Shown here one piece after another: positions 21,855 to 33,183 of a DNA stretch of 64,000 bases (position 1 is its first letter; every line of letters begins with the position of its first letter). The stretch is from Brachyhypopomus gauderio (taxonomy: Eukaryota > Chordata > Actinopteri > Gymnotiformes > Hypopomidae), in assembly GCF_052324685.1 (NCBI RefSeq), contig NC_135219.1, forward strand, positions 25,349,032 through 25,413,031. Direction: 5' to 3'. The notes under the pieces are model-generated. The model did no database searches, was not told the DNA's origin, and saw nothing but the letters and a program-made list of their open reading frames with translations. Made by a program: the position numbers and the translations under genes.

Positions 21855-23135
21855 CTAGAATACCCTCCCTGGGAACATACGGGAAAAGACGTTAGACACG
21901 TTACACGGGACATTCACAAACACGCACACAGGCACATTGACACATAGAGGAACGAATGGGAAAAATGGGTTAGGAATACAGACGGGAAGACTGACGAACA
22001 CAGGCACACACACACATGAAACAGGCGCCAGGCTGCGCGCCAGAAGGATAGCGATGAGGGGAGTGAGATCGGGAGCCACTGGTGCTGCCGGCGCTGCGGT
22101 GGGCGGTGCTCCTCCTGCCCTTGCTGCAAACCCTCCACCGGGCGCAGCGCGGTTGGCCGACGCGGCAGGTGCAGCGCGGTTGGCCGACGCGGCAGGTGCA
22201 GCGCGGTTGGTCCCAACCCTCGGTGGGCCGTACGGGAAACCCTCCTCGCCCGTGGATCTCCCTCCGGACCTGGCAGTGGGAGTGGCCTCCTCCGCTTCCA
22301 TCACCTCGTCACTGCCACGGCTCCAGCTCATGGGCTGTCCCGAGCTGCCACCCCGGGAACAGTCCATGTCGCTGGCTGGGGAGAGCTCGGGGGATGAACC
22401 CGCCTCTGGACTCCTCCTCCTCTTCGCCGTCCCGGCGGACAGTTCCGAGGGGGAAGGGCTCTCCTCCTCCTCCGTGTAGGAGCCCTCGGACGGAGGGTAC
22501 TCCCCATTCTCCTCCTCCTCCCCACCGTCTTCCTCGGGGCATGCGGAGCACTCCGACGGGGAGGGGTACTCCTCCTCGTCACACTCTTGCTCCTCGCCCT
22601 CTTCCTCGCCCTCCTCGACGGGGGGAGAGGGAACTACGGGCGGAGGGAGGTAGTCCTCTTCCTCTGACTCCTCCTCCTCCTCCTCACCGTAGTCGACGGT
22701 GGAGACATCGTCTAGCGACGGAGGGTAGGCTTCCTCCCCCTCCCCACCGTAGTCGACGGTGGAGGCTTCGCCTAGAGACGGAGGATAGTCCTCTTCCTCC
22801 TCCTCCTCGCTTGGCGAATCCTCCTCCCCAAACTCGCTCTCTGGAGTGCTCTCCGTCGAGCCAAGCACGAACGCCCCCATCCTCAGAGGCGAAGGTTCGC
22901 GGGAAGGAGAGGGGTGTCGCTCTCGCCATATCCGCCGTGCCTGCTCGAGGAAGTTGTCCGCTATCTCGGGGACGGAGGATTCCCGAGCCATGCGCAGCAT
23001 ATAGGCGCATAGCGGGTCCTGCTCCATGAGCTCGGGGTTGGCGGTGGCTTGGCAGCGCTGGCCAGGAGAAGAGGCGCGATGGCGCCGCTTGCTGGCTCGA
23101 TTGCCCCTCTTCGGTCGGGTGGCATAGCCCGGCAT
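21855..23135 (-). CDS. Single acidic ORF of the LTR element (426 aa), function unknown
   Basis: The start codon lies 24 bases inside the 5' LTR boundary, and the frame fills most of the interior. Regions: a basic N-terminus (about residues 1-30, with KRGNRASKRRHR, possibly nuclear or RNA-binding); a predicted helical part (about 35-75, including EIADNFLEQARRIWRERH); a long Ser/Pro/Glu-rich acidic region with tandem motifs 'YPPSL..ASTVDYG' (about 95-250); an RRRSPEAGS basic patch; three copies of NRAAPAASA-like octads (about 310-335); and a hydrophobic Cys/Val/Pro-rich tail. I see no CCHC knuckle, protease DTG, RT or integrase motif. A Gag-like structural role is the natural guess from position, but it is not shown by sequence. 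The strong coding frame in antisense (22082-23029, plus) is a composition shadow. Confidence 0.65.
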   Translation of the reverse strand: MPGYATRPKRGNRASKRRHRASSPGQRCQATANPELMEQDPLCAYMLRMARESSVPEIADNFLEQARRIWRERHPSPSREPSPLRMGAFVLGSTESTPESEFGEEDSPSEEEEEEDYPPSLGEASTVDYGGEGEEAYPPSLDDVSTVDYGEEEEEESEEEDYLPPPVVPSPPVEEGEEEGEEQECDEEEYPSPSECSACPEEDGGEEEENGEYPPSEGSYTEEEESPSPSELSAGTAKRRRSPEAGSSPELSPASDMDCSRGGSSGQPMSWSRGSDEVMEAEEATPTARSGGRSTGEEGFPYGPPRVGTNRAAPAASANRAAPAASANRAAPGGGFAARAGGAPPTAAPAAPVAPDLTPLIAILLARSLAPVSCVCVPVFVSLPVCIPNPFFPFVPLCVNVPVCVFVNVPCNVSNVFSRMFPGRVF

Positions 23136-23159
23136 GGTGTCTCACACGGCTCGTCGTTA

Positions 23160-23497
23160 TGTGACGATGGGGTCGTGGCGAAGGATGAGACACTGAATCC
23201 TCCTTTAGACTGACGTCACTTTTATTTTAAATAGTAATTGCGCAATAGCGCACACGGAACACGTATACACACACTGAGACGTGTAGACTTTAGACAACGA
23301 CGAGCACAGGACACTGCGCGAGCGCACATTAAATAGACAGACCACATTAGCCCCATGTGATTACGAGACGATTCACAGGTGAGACACATTATTCACACAA
23401 CAAAGCTATCACCACGGAGTTCCGAAAACGCAGACAGAGCACGTGGACAACGTTTACACACGCCCAAAAGGGAGGGGCCGGGGTCCTCAACGTGACA
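23160..23497 (-). repeat. 5' LTR of the young LTR element
   Basis: 338 bp, apparently identical to 21375-21712, followed by the ACTCT target duplication at 23498. Confidence 0.95.
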
Positions 23498-23720
23498 ACT
23501 CTCAAGATTGAGAACTGCATCCAGGACATTAAAAACTGGATGGTGTCTTATTTTTTTCAACAAAATTCTGATAAGACTGAGGTGCTGATTCTTGGGCCTA
23601 AAGCTGCTAGAAGCAATTGTGCTGATATTCCCCTTACCCTAGATGGTTTTTCAGTAACACCTAAATCTACCGCAAAAACTTTAGGTGTCACTATTGATTC
23701 AGATATTTCATTTCACACAC

Positions 23721-23910
23721 ATATGCAGAAGTGTCAATTCCAGGTTAAGAAAGTAAAAGTCCTCACCAGGATTTTGCTCAGGCTTCCTGGATTGTGTTGA
23801 TCCCACTAATTTTACCTGGATTGCACTAATTACAAACTCTAGCAAGCTTGAGCAAAATCCTGGTGAGGACTTTTACTTTCTGAACCTGGAATTGACACCT
23901 CTGCATATAT
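23721..23910. repeat. Inverted duplication inside the L2 LINE
   Basis: About 65 bases (23721-23785) recur as reverse complement at 23844-23910 with few differences, separated by about 58 bases. The duplicated segment is L2 coding sequence, so it truncates the reverse-transcriptase frame. Confidence 0.9.
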
Positions 23911-25130
23911 GCAATGTCACTAAGGCTGCCTGTTTCCATTTACGTAATATCGCCAAACCGAGACACTTACTTTCATTAGCTGATGCAGAAAACCTGGTTC
24001 ATGCTTTTGTCTCATCAAGATTGGACTACTGTAATGGCCTTCCTATTGGATGCTCTAAACAGTCCATAAAGAAGCTACAACTTGTTCCATATGCTGCAGC
24101 TAGAGTCCTAACTAAGGCTAGATAATTCGGTCATATTAGTCCCACTCTCACGGCATTACACTGGTTTCCAATTAAATATTGAATTTAATTTAAAATTCTT
24201 CTGTTAACCTATAAGGCGTTAAATGGTCTTGCCCCACAATATCTGAGTGAACTCATTGCTTACTACAACCCATCTCACCCTTTGCACTCCCAAAATGTTC
24301 CAACAATTTGTAAGACTACAGCCGGAGGCAGAGCTTTCTCCTTTAAAGCCCCTCAATTATGGAATAGCCTTCCAGCTCCAATCCGAGATTCTGACACAGT
24401 TCCAATCTTTAAATCTAGACTTAAGACTCACCTATTTAATCAAGCCTTCAGAAGTTGAGATTTCTGGTAATCTGAGATGTTGATGTGGTCATCCAGCTGT
24501 GTCATGGCATCACACTAGTTGTGATAATGACTTGACTGGAAAGCAATGTCTCAGTGAGCCCTCATGCCTGTGGTCACCTCTGAACCCCTCTCTTTAGTTA
24601 TGCTGCTATAGATTAGCCTGCCAGAGCCACATGCTAATCACTGGCACGTGAGCTATGTACGTTTAAATCAATGGTGGTTTAACTTGATGTCCACTCCGTC
24701 TGTATTGTCTATCTTCTACCCAAGATGATTGCATGCAAGCACCTACAAGCACCTGGGAGATAGTCTGGCTTGCTGGTGGATGTACTGATGCCGGGGTTGG
24801 ATGTGCCATTGCCTCAAGAGGACGTGCTGATGCTCCTACCTGAGGACCACCATCTGCACTGAAGGGACTGTGACTAATTGGCAAGAACAAGAACCATAAC
24901 GATAACTGTAGAACCACCTTTTGTCCACAAATACAGACTTGTGTTAACGGGCCGCCAAATGGAGGATGGGTTCCCTTTGAGTCTTGGTCTTCCCGAGGTT
25001 TCTTCCTAATCCCCACCATCATAGGGAGTTTTTCCTCGCCACTGTTGCCTTTGGCTTGCTCATTATGGATCTGGACCCATACGATTGTAAAGCTGCTTTG
25101 TGACAACATGTGTTTTAAAAAGCACTATAT

Positions 25131-25480
25131 TGTGGTGCCGGTGAAGAAGGAGACTCACTCAAGAAGCTCATCTTTGCAAGAAATACTCTTTATTGAACAT
25201 CAAGAGTAATAACTGCTTTATTACTTCCTCTCTCTCAGGTGCTTTGGTGGCAGTCATGCCATATCACTGCACACATTTAACCTTGATGGTGATTTTTACT
25301 TTCCCCAACAAAACGTCCCCAAAGCATTCCCACATTTCCATAAATGAACTAACACAAAGATGCACAAAGAATTGCCATGTTAAGGAACATTAACAAACAT
25401 AAATCTCCCACCCTGTACATTTCCCAGCATCCACTAGTCGGTGGCGGAGCTCATAGGTCCATATTCCCAGCGCCGTCACA
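25131..25480 (-). repeat. Solo LTR, 350 bp, unrelated family
   Basis: It begins TGTGGTGCCGG and ends GCGCCGTCACA, so it has TG...CA ends, and is flanked by ATAT on both sides (25127-25130 and 25481-25484). An AATAAA on the minus strand (TTTATT at about 25190) suggests minus orientation. No internal region is present. It inserted at or next to the 3' end of the L2 copy. Confidence 0.65.
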
Positions 25481-25639
25481 ATATAAATAAATTTGACTCT
25501 AACTTTGATTAAAGTTAACTGGAACATTTCACATTTCAATGCTTCTGAGAATCATTTACAAAATTTATTAAACTTTGCACAACACCGAATGTCGCAGCAG
25601 CAATAGCAGTACATATACAACAAAATACAAATAGCCTAC

Positions 25640-26040
25640 TGTATAAAAGTTATTGAAAATAATATATTGCTGTTCAAATCGTCTCTTGTCAGTTCTATAT
25701 ACTGTTCAATCTATTGAAACATATTCTAGACTTTCCAGTTATTGTATTAACCTGACCAAGTCTCTTACCATCCCCCTAAGAACTCATATCACATCATATT
25801 TGGGCATCAAAGTCTCCACCCTGCTGTCAGAGCTTAAGCTGATTTTCAGTCCATTACTCACTATAAATAACCTTCGACGTAAGATGACTCTTCCATTCTC
25901 CTTCATTGGAAGAATATCCACTATAAAAATTACAGTATTGATTATACTAATATCTGGTATTACCAGAATGACCAATGTTATTTTTCAACATCCCGTCTCT
26001 GTTACTCCCCCGCTAACGTCTGGGTGCATATTCTAAAAAA
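25640..26040 (+). mobile_element. L1-type LINE ORF2 fragment
   Basis: A plus-strand frame at 25653-26036 includes SYLGIKVSTLLSELKL, then LRRKMTLPFSFIGRISTIK, which matches the conserved region after the reverse-transcriptase core of L1/Tx1-type LINEs (YLGI ... LRRW..LP.SLLGRI...KM). It is a short, 5'-truncated fragment. Confidence 0.6.
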
Positions 26041-26044
26041 CACA

Positions 26045-27840
26045 TTTAACATGACTACCAACACCAGCTTTCACCTTAAAAATGTAAGGTAATCTGCAGA
26101 GTACACTGGCCAAAATAATCTAAATTGGGATTGGTATACACTGACATTGGCTCACACGGCTCACTAAAAACACCAGGCAAGTATATGCTCACGCATGCCC
26201 ACAGGTTCATGTGAAAAGTTCATTTATTGTTGTTCTGGTAAAAACATTTTAAAAATTCAATAACATTGCCAGATGTAGCCAGTAGCTACAATATTCAATT
26301 AGTGCTTTCATTTTCAAATGAGTTTTTTATTTAGAATTCAAATCATTTGATAAATATGGAGGTTTATGCACTCAACCTGCTTAATGCATCCCCCAACTGG
26401 TGTAAAGTGATTCTCTCAGTGTTCAGCATTAGTGGTGTGCCAAAGGATTGTACTGTGAATGAATGGGTATTATCACAAGCTTCCATTCACTGAACATTGT
26501 TAAACTGTCTGTGTGCTTCCTATCTTTATTTACACAAACCTTCTTTGCTCATCTCAGACACATATGTGAACTTGAGCTGAGAAGCAGTCTGAGCTCTTTG
26601 TTCAGTATCTGCTGCTCTCCTCTCCCAGGACATATTTGCTCTGTTGACCATTTGGTGATCTGTTAACAATCAGTATCAATTGCTGTGATTTATGTAATTG
26701 GTTCTTTCCAGTAATACATCAGAGCTACAGTACATCCTCATGGCAAATCAGTTTCCATTTAACGAGATTGTGGACTGAATCTATAGCCTGTTATTAACCA
26801 TCTTATTTTCTATAGCCATTAGACTTTTATCTTAATTATTTTGATCTTCAAACAGTGCAATGATGATTCCCATTAACCTTTAAAAATCATCAAAGTAATT
26901 CTCTTTTGTCAACATTTTCTGTTAAGCTCAGTATTGAGCTGCAGTACCTAGTTCCCACATAAACTCTTCATCTTTAAGTGTTTGCACAGCTGTCAATTCC
27001 ACTTTAACAATGTTCAAGCAGAGATAGAGATAGCGTCTCCCTTTCAATCCCAATCTCTATTTGTATGTGTGTGTCCTCTTGGGGAGGGAGAGTTCACACG
27101 AAGTGTATCTCTCAGCAAGTCCCTGCTATACTGGCTTAAAGTGCTAATTTCAGGGTCCCCTTAGGCCTTATCTCTGTCTCAATGGGCAGTGCTGAAGAGC
27201 TGAACAGTACAGGCCTGCTGCTGCAGCTGGTAACTCCTTGCATTGCTCAGTGGTGAAAGTGGATGAAGTTCTTGTCTGTAGCAGCTGGCAAAGCGTACTG
27301 TGATGCCATTCCACATGCCATTGTGCTCATGACTACAGGAGGGTGGTCTGACCAACTTCTTCAGTCACTGTGGTAGGGGGGTGATTGGTTAGTGATTCCC
27401 TGGAGAGCATATAGATTGAAAAGCAGATCAGTGCATGTAGAGGTGGCATATGTACTTTTCTTCCTGCAAGAGTGGAGCTGACACATGATTGATCAGTTTC
27501 ACTGGGGAATAACTACATGGACACTAGAGGACAATGAATGAAAAGCATTGTATGGAATGGCGAATAGGACTTCCTCAGATTAGCATGTCAAAATGGAAGA
27601 AAAGAGATCCCTTTAATACAGGAGACACTGAAGCACTAGGTTGTAATTGCCAATACACCACTAAACATATCCTGCAATGTTAAAATCACAGACTATGGCA
27701 AGAGACTGATATTAGGTGGTAGAAATATTCAGATAATCCATATTTGTGAGATCTACAATTAGGCTCATATGCACAAAACAATAAAACATCAGCAATAAAG
27801 AACAGTGACAAAATAAACATAATGTACATATCAAGTAATG
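26045..27840. other. Intergenic DNA, nothing recognised
   Basis: No exon, RNA gene or repeat family is recognised on either strand. Confidence 0.4.
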
Positions 27841-27842
27841 TT

Positions 27843-27847
27843 AAGTA

Positions 27848-27879
<32 letters not shown>

Positions 27880-29740
27880 TTTTATTTATATAGCACGTTT
27901 AAAACAAAGTGCTGCACAATAGAAAAAAGACATTCCCACCCCTAATCACCCACCGCAAACACAGAACAAACATTAACATTTACACAATCCTTAATCCACA
28001 GTTTGTTAGCTGCCAAATGCTAAAGAATAAAAGTGTGTTTTAAGTTTGGATTTAAAACTCGTCACAGTCGGTGCATTTCTGACATCAGTTGGAAGTCCAT
28101 TCCAAAGCCTTGGTGCAGCAACAGTGAAGGCACGATCCCCTTTTTGTTTAAGACGAGATCTTGGAACTGTTAGAAATGATTGGGTCGAAGACCTGAAAGC
28201 TCTTGAGGGCACATACATACAGAGCATGTCCACAATATATGCTGGTGCAAGTCCATTTAAGGCTTTAAAAACCATCAATGCTATTTTGAACTGGATTCTG
28301 TAATGCACTGGGAGCCAATGCAGGGATGCCAAAATTGGGTTGATGTGTTCTCTTTTTTTGGTACCAGTTAATAATCTGGCTGCACTATTCTGAACCAACT
28401 GTAAGCGTGACAGAGTTGCTCCATTAATACCAAAATACAGTGCATTGCAGTAATCCAATCTAGATGTAGTAAAAGCATGAATGACCTTTTCAAGATCTGA
28501 AGTACTAAGGAACAACTTTAATTTGGAGATTGTTCTTAGCTGGAAAAAGCAGCCCTTGACTATTGCATTAATTTGCTTCTCAAATTTGAATTCTGAATCA
28601 AAGATGACCCCAAGGTTTTTAACCTGAGTTTTCAGATAGGGTTTTAAAGGGCCTAGATTTTCCTTTAGATGGTTAGTTATTGAAGGAGGCCCAAACAGAA
28701 TAACCTCTGTTTTACTGTCATTCAATTGAAGAAAGCTTTGAGTCATCCAGTTTTTTTATGTCCGTGATGCACTCATTGAGTCTATCTAGGGGGTGATGAT
28801 TCCCAGGTTTCAAAGGTAAGTACAGTTGTAAATCATCCGCATAACAATGAAATGAGATTCCATGCTTACAAATTATTTGACCAAGGGGAAGCATATATAA
28901 TGAAAAAAGAACAGGGCCTAAAATTGATCCTTGTGGAACCCCAGAAGTCACCATGGTAGAGGTAGAAAAGTATTTGCCAATGCTCACTGAAAAGGTCCTG
29001 TTTTTAATATAGGAGGTAAACCAACTAAGTGCCACACTCTTGATTCCAACACAGTATTCCAGGCGTTCAATGAGTAAATCATGGTTGACAGTATCAAATG
29101 CAGCGCTCAAGTCCAGCAGTACCAAGACTGAAGAACCTCCAGAATCAGCATTATATAAGAGGTCGTTGGTAACTTTTAAAAGAGCAGACTCTGTGCTGTG
29201 AAATGCCCTAAAACCTGATTGAAAAGTCTCATAAATTTTGTTGCTGTCAATGAAACAGGTTAGTTGAGTTAAAACAGCTCTTTCTAAGATCTTAGACAGA
29301 AAAGATAGCTTTGATATAGGCCGGTAGTTACTCAGATCCCCTATATCCAGATTATGCTTCTTTAAGAGAGGCTGTACAACTGCATGTTTAAAACACTCGG
29401 GAATTGTGCCAGAGGCTAAACTTGCATTTATAATTAACAAAACATCAGGGCCAATTGTGTCAAAGATTTCCTTAAAAAACCAAGATGGAAGAACATCATC
29501 AGCAGAGTTAGAACACTTCATTTGAGAAACAATGTCAGCTAACTGAGACAAGGAGATTGGGTCAAATTTCTCAAATGTTGGAATACCCAGCTTATAAACA
29601 GCAGGACTGAACACCGACGTTGATATATTAGCTCTAATATTATCAACCTTGGCCAGAAAGAAATCAAGAAAAGCCTCACAGTTTTTTGAGGATGCTTCAG
29701 GGCTAATGTGTGGAACATGGTTGAGTACTGAATTTATTGT
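27843..29740 (-). mobile_element. L2-clade LINE, 5'-truncated, frameshifted
   Basis: Two adjoining minus-strand frames, 29614-28718 and 28746-28006, encode a reverse transcriptase: SNYRPISKLSFLSKILE, FQSGFRAFHSTESAL, LLDLSAAFDTVNHDLL, GVPQGSILGPVLFSLYMLP and the catalytic HCYADDLQLYL, followed in the second frame by SKTEVILFGPP and SRLDYCNAL. The frame changes at about 28735. The apurinic-type endonuclease is missing. The 3' end is an atttatatagcac-type tail and an (AAGT)n tract at 27845-27880. Confidence 0.9.
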
Positions 29741-29744
29741 TAAA

Positions 29745-31090
29745 ACTAAAAACTAAACAAAAATGCTACAAGTAACGCAAAGCTTATAATTATTTGAGCA
29801 AATGCTGTTACTCAGGTGCAAACAAAGACTATGGGCATGGTGAGGATGAGGATATAGGAGGAAGGTGCGGTGGTCCAGAACCTGTGATACCTCTGAACTA
29901 ACATTGCACATTGACCTCTGGGTGAAAAAATTGTGATATTCTCGATTTCTCTGCATTCCTTCATATGTGTGTGACACATTACGCATTTTGGGGACAGGCC
30001 TACGTGCTGCACTTTGCGTGACCTTGTGCTCTGTCCAAGGCTCTGTTCAGGATGGAGTTACAACAGCAACCATTTCAGAGTCTGTAGCAGCATGATGAGT
30101 CCAGACTGCTGCCTCTGGGGTCCCCACTTCTGTCTAGCCATTATTAATAGGAGTTTACCTGTGTGGTGACAAGTAGAGTAGAGGTTAGAATGAAAGGCAT
30201 CTCCAGAGGTTAAAGGAACGGGGTTATTTTGACTGGGCTGTGCTCACATTGGAGCCTGTTTGAGGAGGTGCTCTGGTTTCAAGGCCACCCACTCTCCCCT
30301 ACCAGCAGCTGCCTCAAAGCAAATCAAAGATAATCTACACCACAAACGCTGTGACATATATACTATACTAAATACCACAATGGGTCTGAAATTATATGGA
30401 TCGATATACTCTTTCACCATTGAAGAGATTGGTAGTTTTAGATGACTGGGAATTAAAAAATAATATTTAATTTCATTAGTATTCATCTCATTCATATTAT
30501 TATTTTTTTATGTTAAAAAATTAAAGGTTGTCAAAAGATTGACAGACTTACTAAGTCTTGTGCTGTGCCTGACCTTCACTGAGGAAATGTGAGTGTATTC
30601 ACTTTTACTGAATGAACTTTGGATAACTCACTCAATGAGATACCACCCCAAACCAGACTGGGCTGAAAAAGTATCCCACGCCGGCCTTGCCTATAACTAT
30701 GTTTGTTTGCATTGCCTCTCTCACACCACAAACACTCCAACAGCTGTTCCACAAGTGTCCCCAAAACCCCCTTCTCCTACGTACAGACACACTCGTGTTA
30801 TTAGAAGCCCTTCAGTAGTTATTAGAAGCCCCTCACACTTACCATACCACATACAGTGATAACATTTTATTCATTAGTATGTGACTAAAATATGTGATTG
30901 GGACATCCAGTACACAATACACCACTTTGCACATATTATTCAGTCATTCTAATATTCTAACTTTAGAACAGATGGTCTTTACATTTATTTAACCCCTGCA
31001 GGAGCTGACAGTAAATTAGAATGGTGACAGGTTTGTTCAGTCATGCTGAGGAAAATGTAAGATTATCACAGTGGCACAGGTTCAACATTC
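29745..31090. other. Intergenic DNA, nothing recognised
   Basis: No exon is recognised; the minus-strand frames at 29753-30012 and 30244-30764 carry no motif. Confidence 0.4.
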
Positions 31091-31095
31091 TAGAT

Positions 31096-31545
31096 CAGGG
31101 GTTCTCAACTGATCTCAGCCCAGGACCCACATTTTTTCATTATCATTAAGTCGTGACTCATTTTTTAAAAACATTGTAGGTTGTTGTACATCATGCATTT
31201 TATGTAATACAACTTCTTTGGTGGTCTTATGAGGACCGTTTAAAAGCTATTGAAATTATTGCAAAAAAGTGTGCAGTGCCCTGGGGCCTTTCTGTGGTAA
31301 TGTAATTTGTAGACGGTGCCTTAGACGTTGCAGCGGTGAAAGTAGTACATTTAAAATAACGTTGTCTGCTATTTAAAATACGTCTATTCCTGATGTAAAC
31401 AAAGTTGTAGATGTTTGTCTTGGTTGCCAGAAATAAGGATTTTCATATTTTGGCACTTTTTCTAATACTGTCTTAAAGTTATTTAAGAAAGAATTCTGAC
31501 TATGCGAACATGAAACCAACTTGACTGAAGTTTCCTAGTATGCAT
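31096..31545. repeat. hAT-type fragment with CAGGGGTTCTCAA end
   Basis: It starts CAGGGGTTCTCAACTGAT followed by cagcccaggaccca, a typical hAT (Charlie-like) terminus. The other end is not identified. Confidence 0.45.
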
Positions 31546-31559
31546 ACGAGTGACTTTTG

Positions 31560-33183
31560 CTCACATAAAAATTTTCTTTAAAACTTTGAACCGTTATACG
31601 CACAAAGTATGCGCAGTATACGCACTCTCTGGCTCTCCTTATGCATCCTTCCACCCCAAGATGGGAGGAATGCAGGCGATGCATGGTGTCTCCCCTCGCA
31701 TTTGGTATGACTACACGTTCACCCCGAAACACTATTCCATCTTGATGGCTCAGTTCATCCTGGAATGAAAAGTATGGCCTGATTTCATTCTGTGCCTGTG
31801 TCTTGTCATTTGCCCATCTGTTGCATGGTTTCGATGAGAGTCTGCAGTGTTGAATCCTCTGTTGTTGCAGACCGTATTGAACTGAGACTGTCTGCTGAGA
31901 TTGGCACATACTGTATCATATTAACAGTCTCTATTTCGGTTTCAACTGAGCCATAGGGCGAGCACTCAGAAAGATAGGCTGGGCTCAAGGTGTCTGCTAA
32001 CACCATGTCTTTCGCTGGTAGGTACACAACTTTAACATCGTACTTCTGAATACGCATCATCATTCTTTGCAGTGTTTTGGGTGCACTCATTAGTGGTTTC
32101 CTCACTATGTTTTCTAAAGGTTTGTGGTCACTCTGTACAGTTACTCTGTGTCCATAGGTGTAGTGATGGAATTTCTCCAAACTGAAGATCATTGCTAAGA
32201 ATTCTCTCTCCATTTGGGCATAGCCCTTTTCTGTCTGGGTGAGGGCTCTGCTTACAAATGCTGTGGGTTTGCCCCCTTGAACCAGTGCTGCACCCAAATC
32301 TGTTTCCGAAGCATCACACTGCACAGTGAGTTCTTCTTCTGGACTGTAGTACTTGAGCACTGGCGTATTCGTAATGGTCTGTTTCAGATTGAGAAATGCC
32401 TGGTCATGCTGGTCTGTCCATTTCCACTCACATTCTTTGTGTGTTAACTGCCTGAGTGGCTGACAGTGGTCCGACAGATGTGGACAAATTTTGGCCAGGT
32501 AATTCACCATTCCCAACAGCCTCTGAACTGCTTTCACATTTGTTGGTTTGGGCATTTGTACAATAATATGCACCTTTTCTGGATCTATCTTTAGACCATC
32601 AGCTGTCAAGAGACGTATACACTGAAAAAAATAAAGCTTTGGCTCAATGTAATAAAATTGAATTAATCAATCACACAAATTTTTTTTCATTGACTCAATC
32701 AAAAAAACTTATATCATGACTAAATGAATTAAGTTTTTTGGATTGACTCAATGAAAAAAAATTTGTGTGATTGATTAATTCAATTTTATTACATTGAGCC
32801 AATGCTTTATTTTTTTCAGTGTATGTATGTAGCCTCTTTTTGTCTCAGCTGGAGTTTGTCTGAATTCAGTTTGATGTTCCTTTGTCTGCATCTATTCAGA
32901 AACAACTTTTCATCGTGATCTGTCTGAGCCCTGTTTTGGGTCTCACCTTGTCCTGTGATCAGCACATCATCTGCAGTGATGTACAGACCTGGCAGATCTT
33001 CCAGCGCCTGTGTGAGCTTATGCTGAAAGTCCTCTGGTGCTGGGCTGACACCCATGGGAAGCCTTAACCATCGATAACGTCCAAATGGCGTAGCAAATGT
33101 AGTGAGGAAGCTTGACTCTTCATCTAATTTAACATGCCAGAACCCACTTTTGACATCGCATACAATGAACACTTTCGCTTTTC
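31560..33183 (-). pseudogene. Ty3/gypsy pol remnant (RT, RNase H, integrase zinc finger)
   Basis: Read on the minus strand the order is: reverse transcriptase (33172-32816), with a DVKSGFWHVKLDEESS motif, RLPMGVSPAPEDFQ and an ADDVLI variant of the catalytic box; then RNase H and connection (32609-31806), with QCDASETDLGAALVQ and SDHKPLENIV; then an integrase H2C2 zinc-binding segment at about 31760-31590 (HSSHLGVEGCIRRARE). It is broken by a MITE insertion at 32620-32821 and by stop/frame changes near 31810. Gag, protease, the integrase core and LTRs are not seen. It is an inactive fragment. Confidence 0.9.
32620..32821. mobile_element. Mariner-type palindromic MITE, 202 bp
   Basis: It begins CACTGAAAAAAATAAAGC and ends in the matching inverted repeat, with TA on each side, the target of Tc1/mariner elements. 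The two halves are inverted copies around a centre near 32715 (tatatcatgacta). It sits inside the gypsy RT-RNase H junction, and removing it with one TA copy would make the surrounding frame continuous. Confidence 0.9.

Larger units (their letters stand above)
21375..23497 (-). mobile_element. Young non-autonomous LTR retrotransposon (2123 bp)
   Basis: Direct repeats at 21375-21712 and 23160-23497 (338 bp each) look identical by eye. Each begins TGT and ends ACA, and the whole is flanked by the 5-bp duplication ACTCT (21370-21374 and 23498-23502). Read on the minus strand the LTR starts TGTCACGTTGAGG, has a TATTTAA box and an AAAATAAAAG poly-A signal, which fixes its orientation. The 1447-bp interior holds one long ORF (21855-23135, minus) and no reverse transcriptase, protease or integrase, so the element must be mobilised in trans. 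A purine-rich stretch (ggagggggcg) lies just before the 3' LTR. I see no TGG-type tRNA primer site after the 5' LTR. Paralogous LTRs occur at 40718-41048 and about 9535-9737. Confidence 0.93.
21290..25115 (+). mobile_element. L2-clade LINE, 5'-truncated, split by an LTR element
   Basis: Plus-strand sequence before 21374 and after 23498 together encodes the C-terminal half of an L2-type reverse transcriptase: a DDTQLYIS segment (after a degraded YAD core) at about 21320, then SDKTEVLILGPK, SRLDYCNGL, LQLVPYAAARVLT and LWNSLPAP. The 3' UTR (24480-25110) has the typical fish L2 wording ending in cgattgtaaagctgctttgt. The frame is broken by several frameshifts and by the inverted duplication at 23721-23910. 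Endonuclease and N-terminal RT are missing, so it is dead. Confidence 0.85.

Noticed and set aside
21572..21895. 107-codon plus frame beginning in the LTR, repeated at 23357
   Set aside because: The same start occurs in both LTR copies and reads against the element's orientation; not a gene.
22082..23029. 315-codon plus-strand frame antisense to the LTR-element ORF
   Set aside because: Arg/Pro-rich translation is a composition shadow of the acidic S/P/E-rich minus-strand ORF; orientation of TATA and poly-A signals in the LTR supports minus.
25784..25975. 63-codon minus frame
   Set aside because: Antisense to the L1-type ORF2 fragment on plus.
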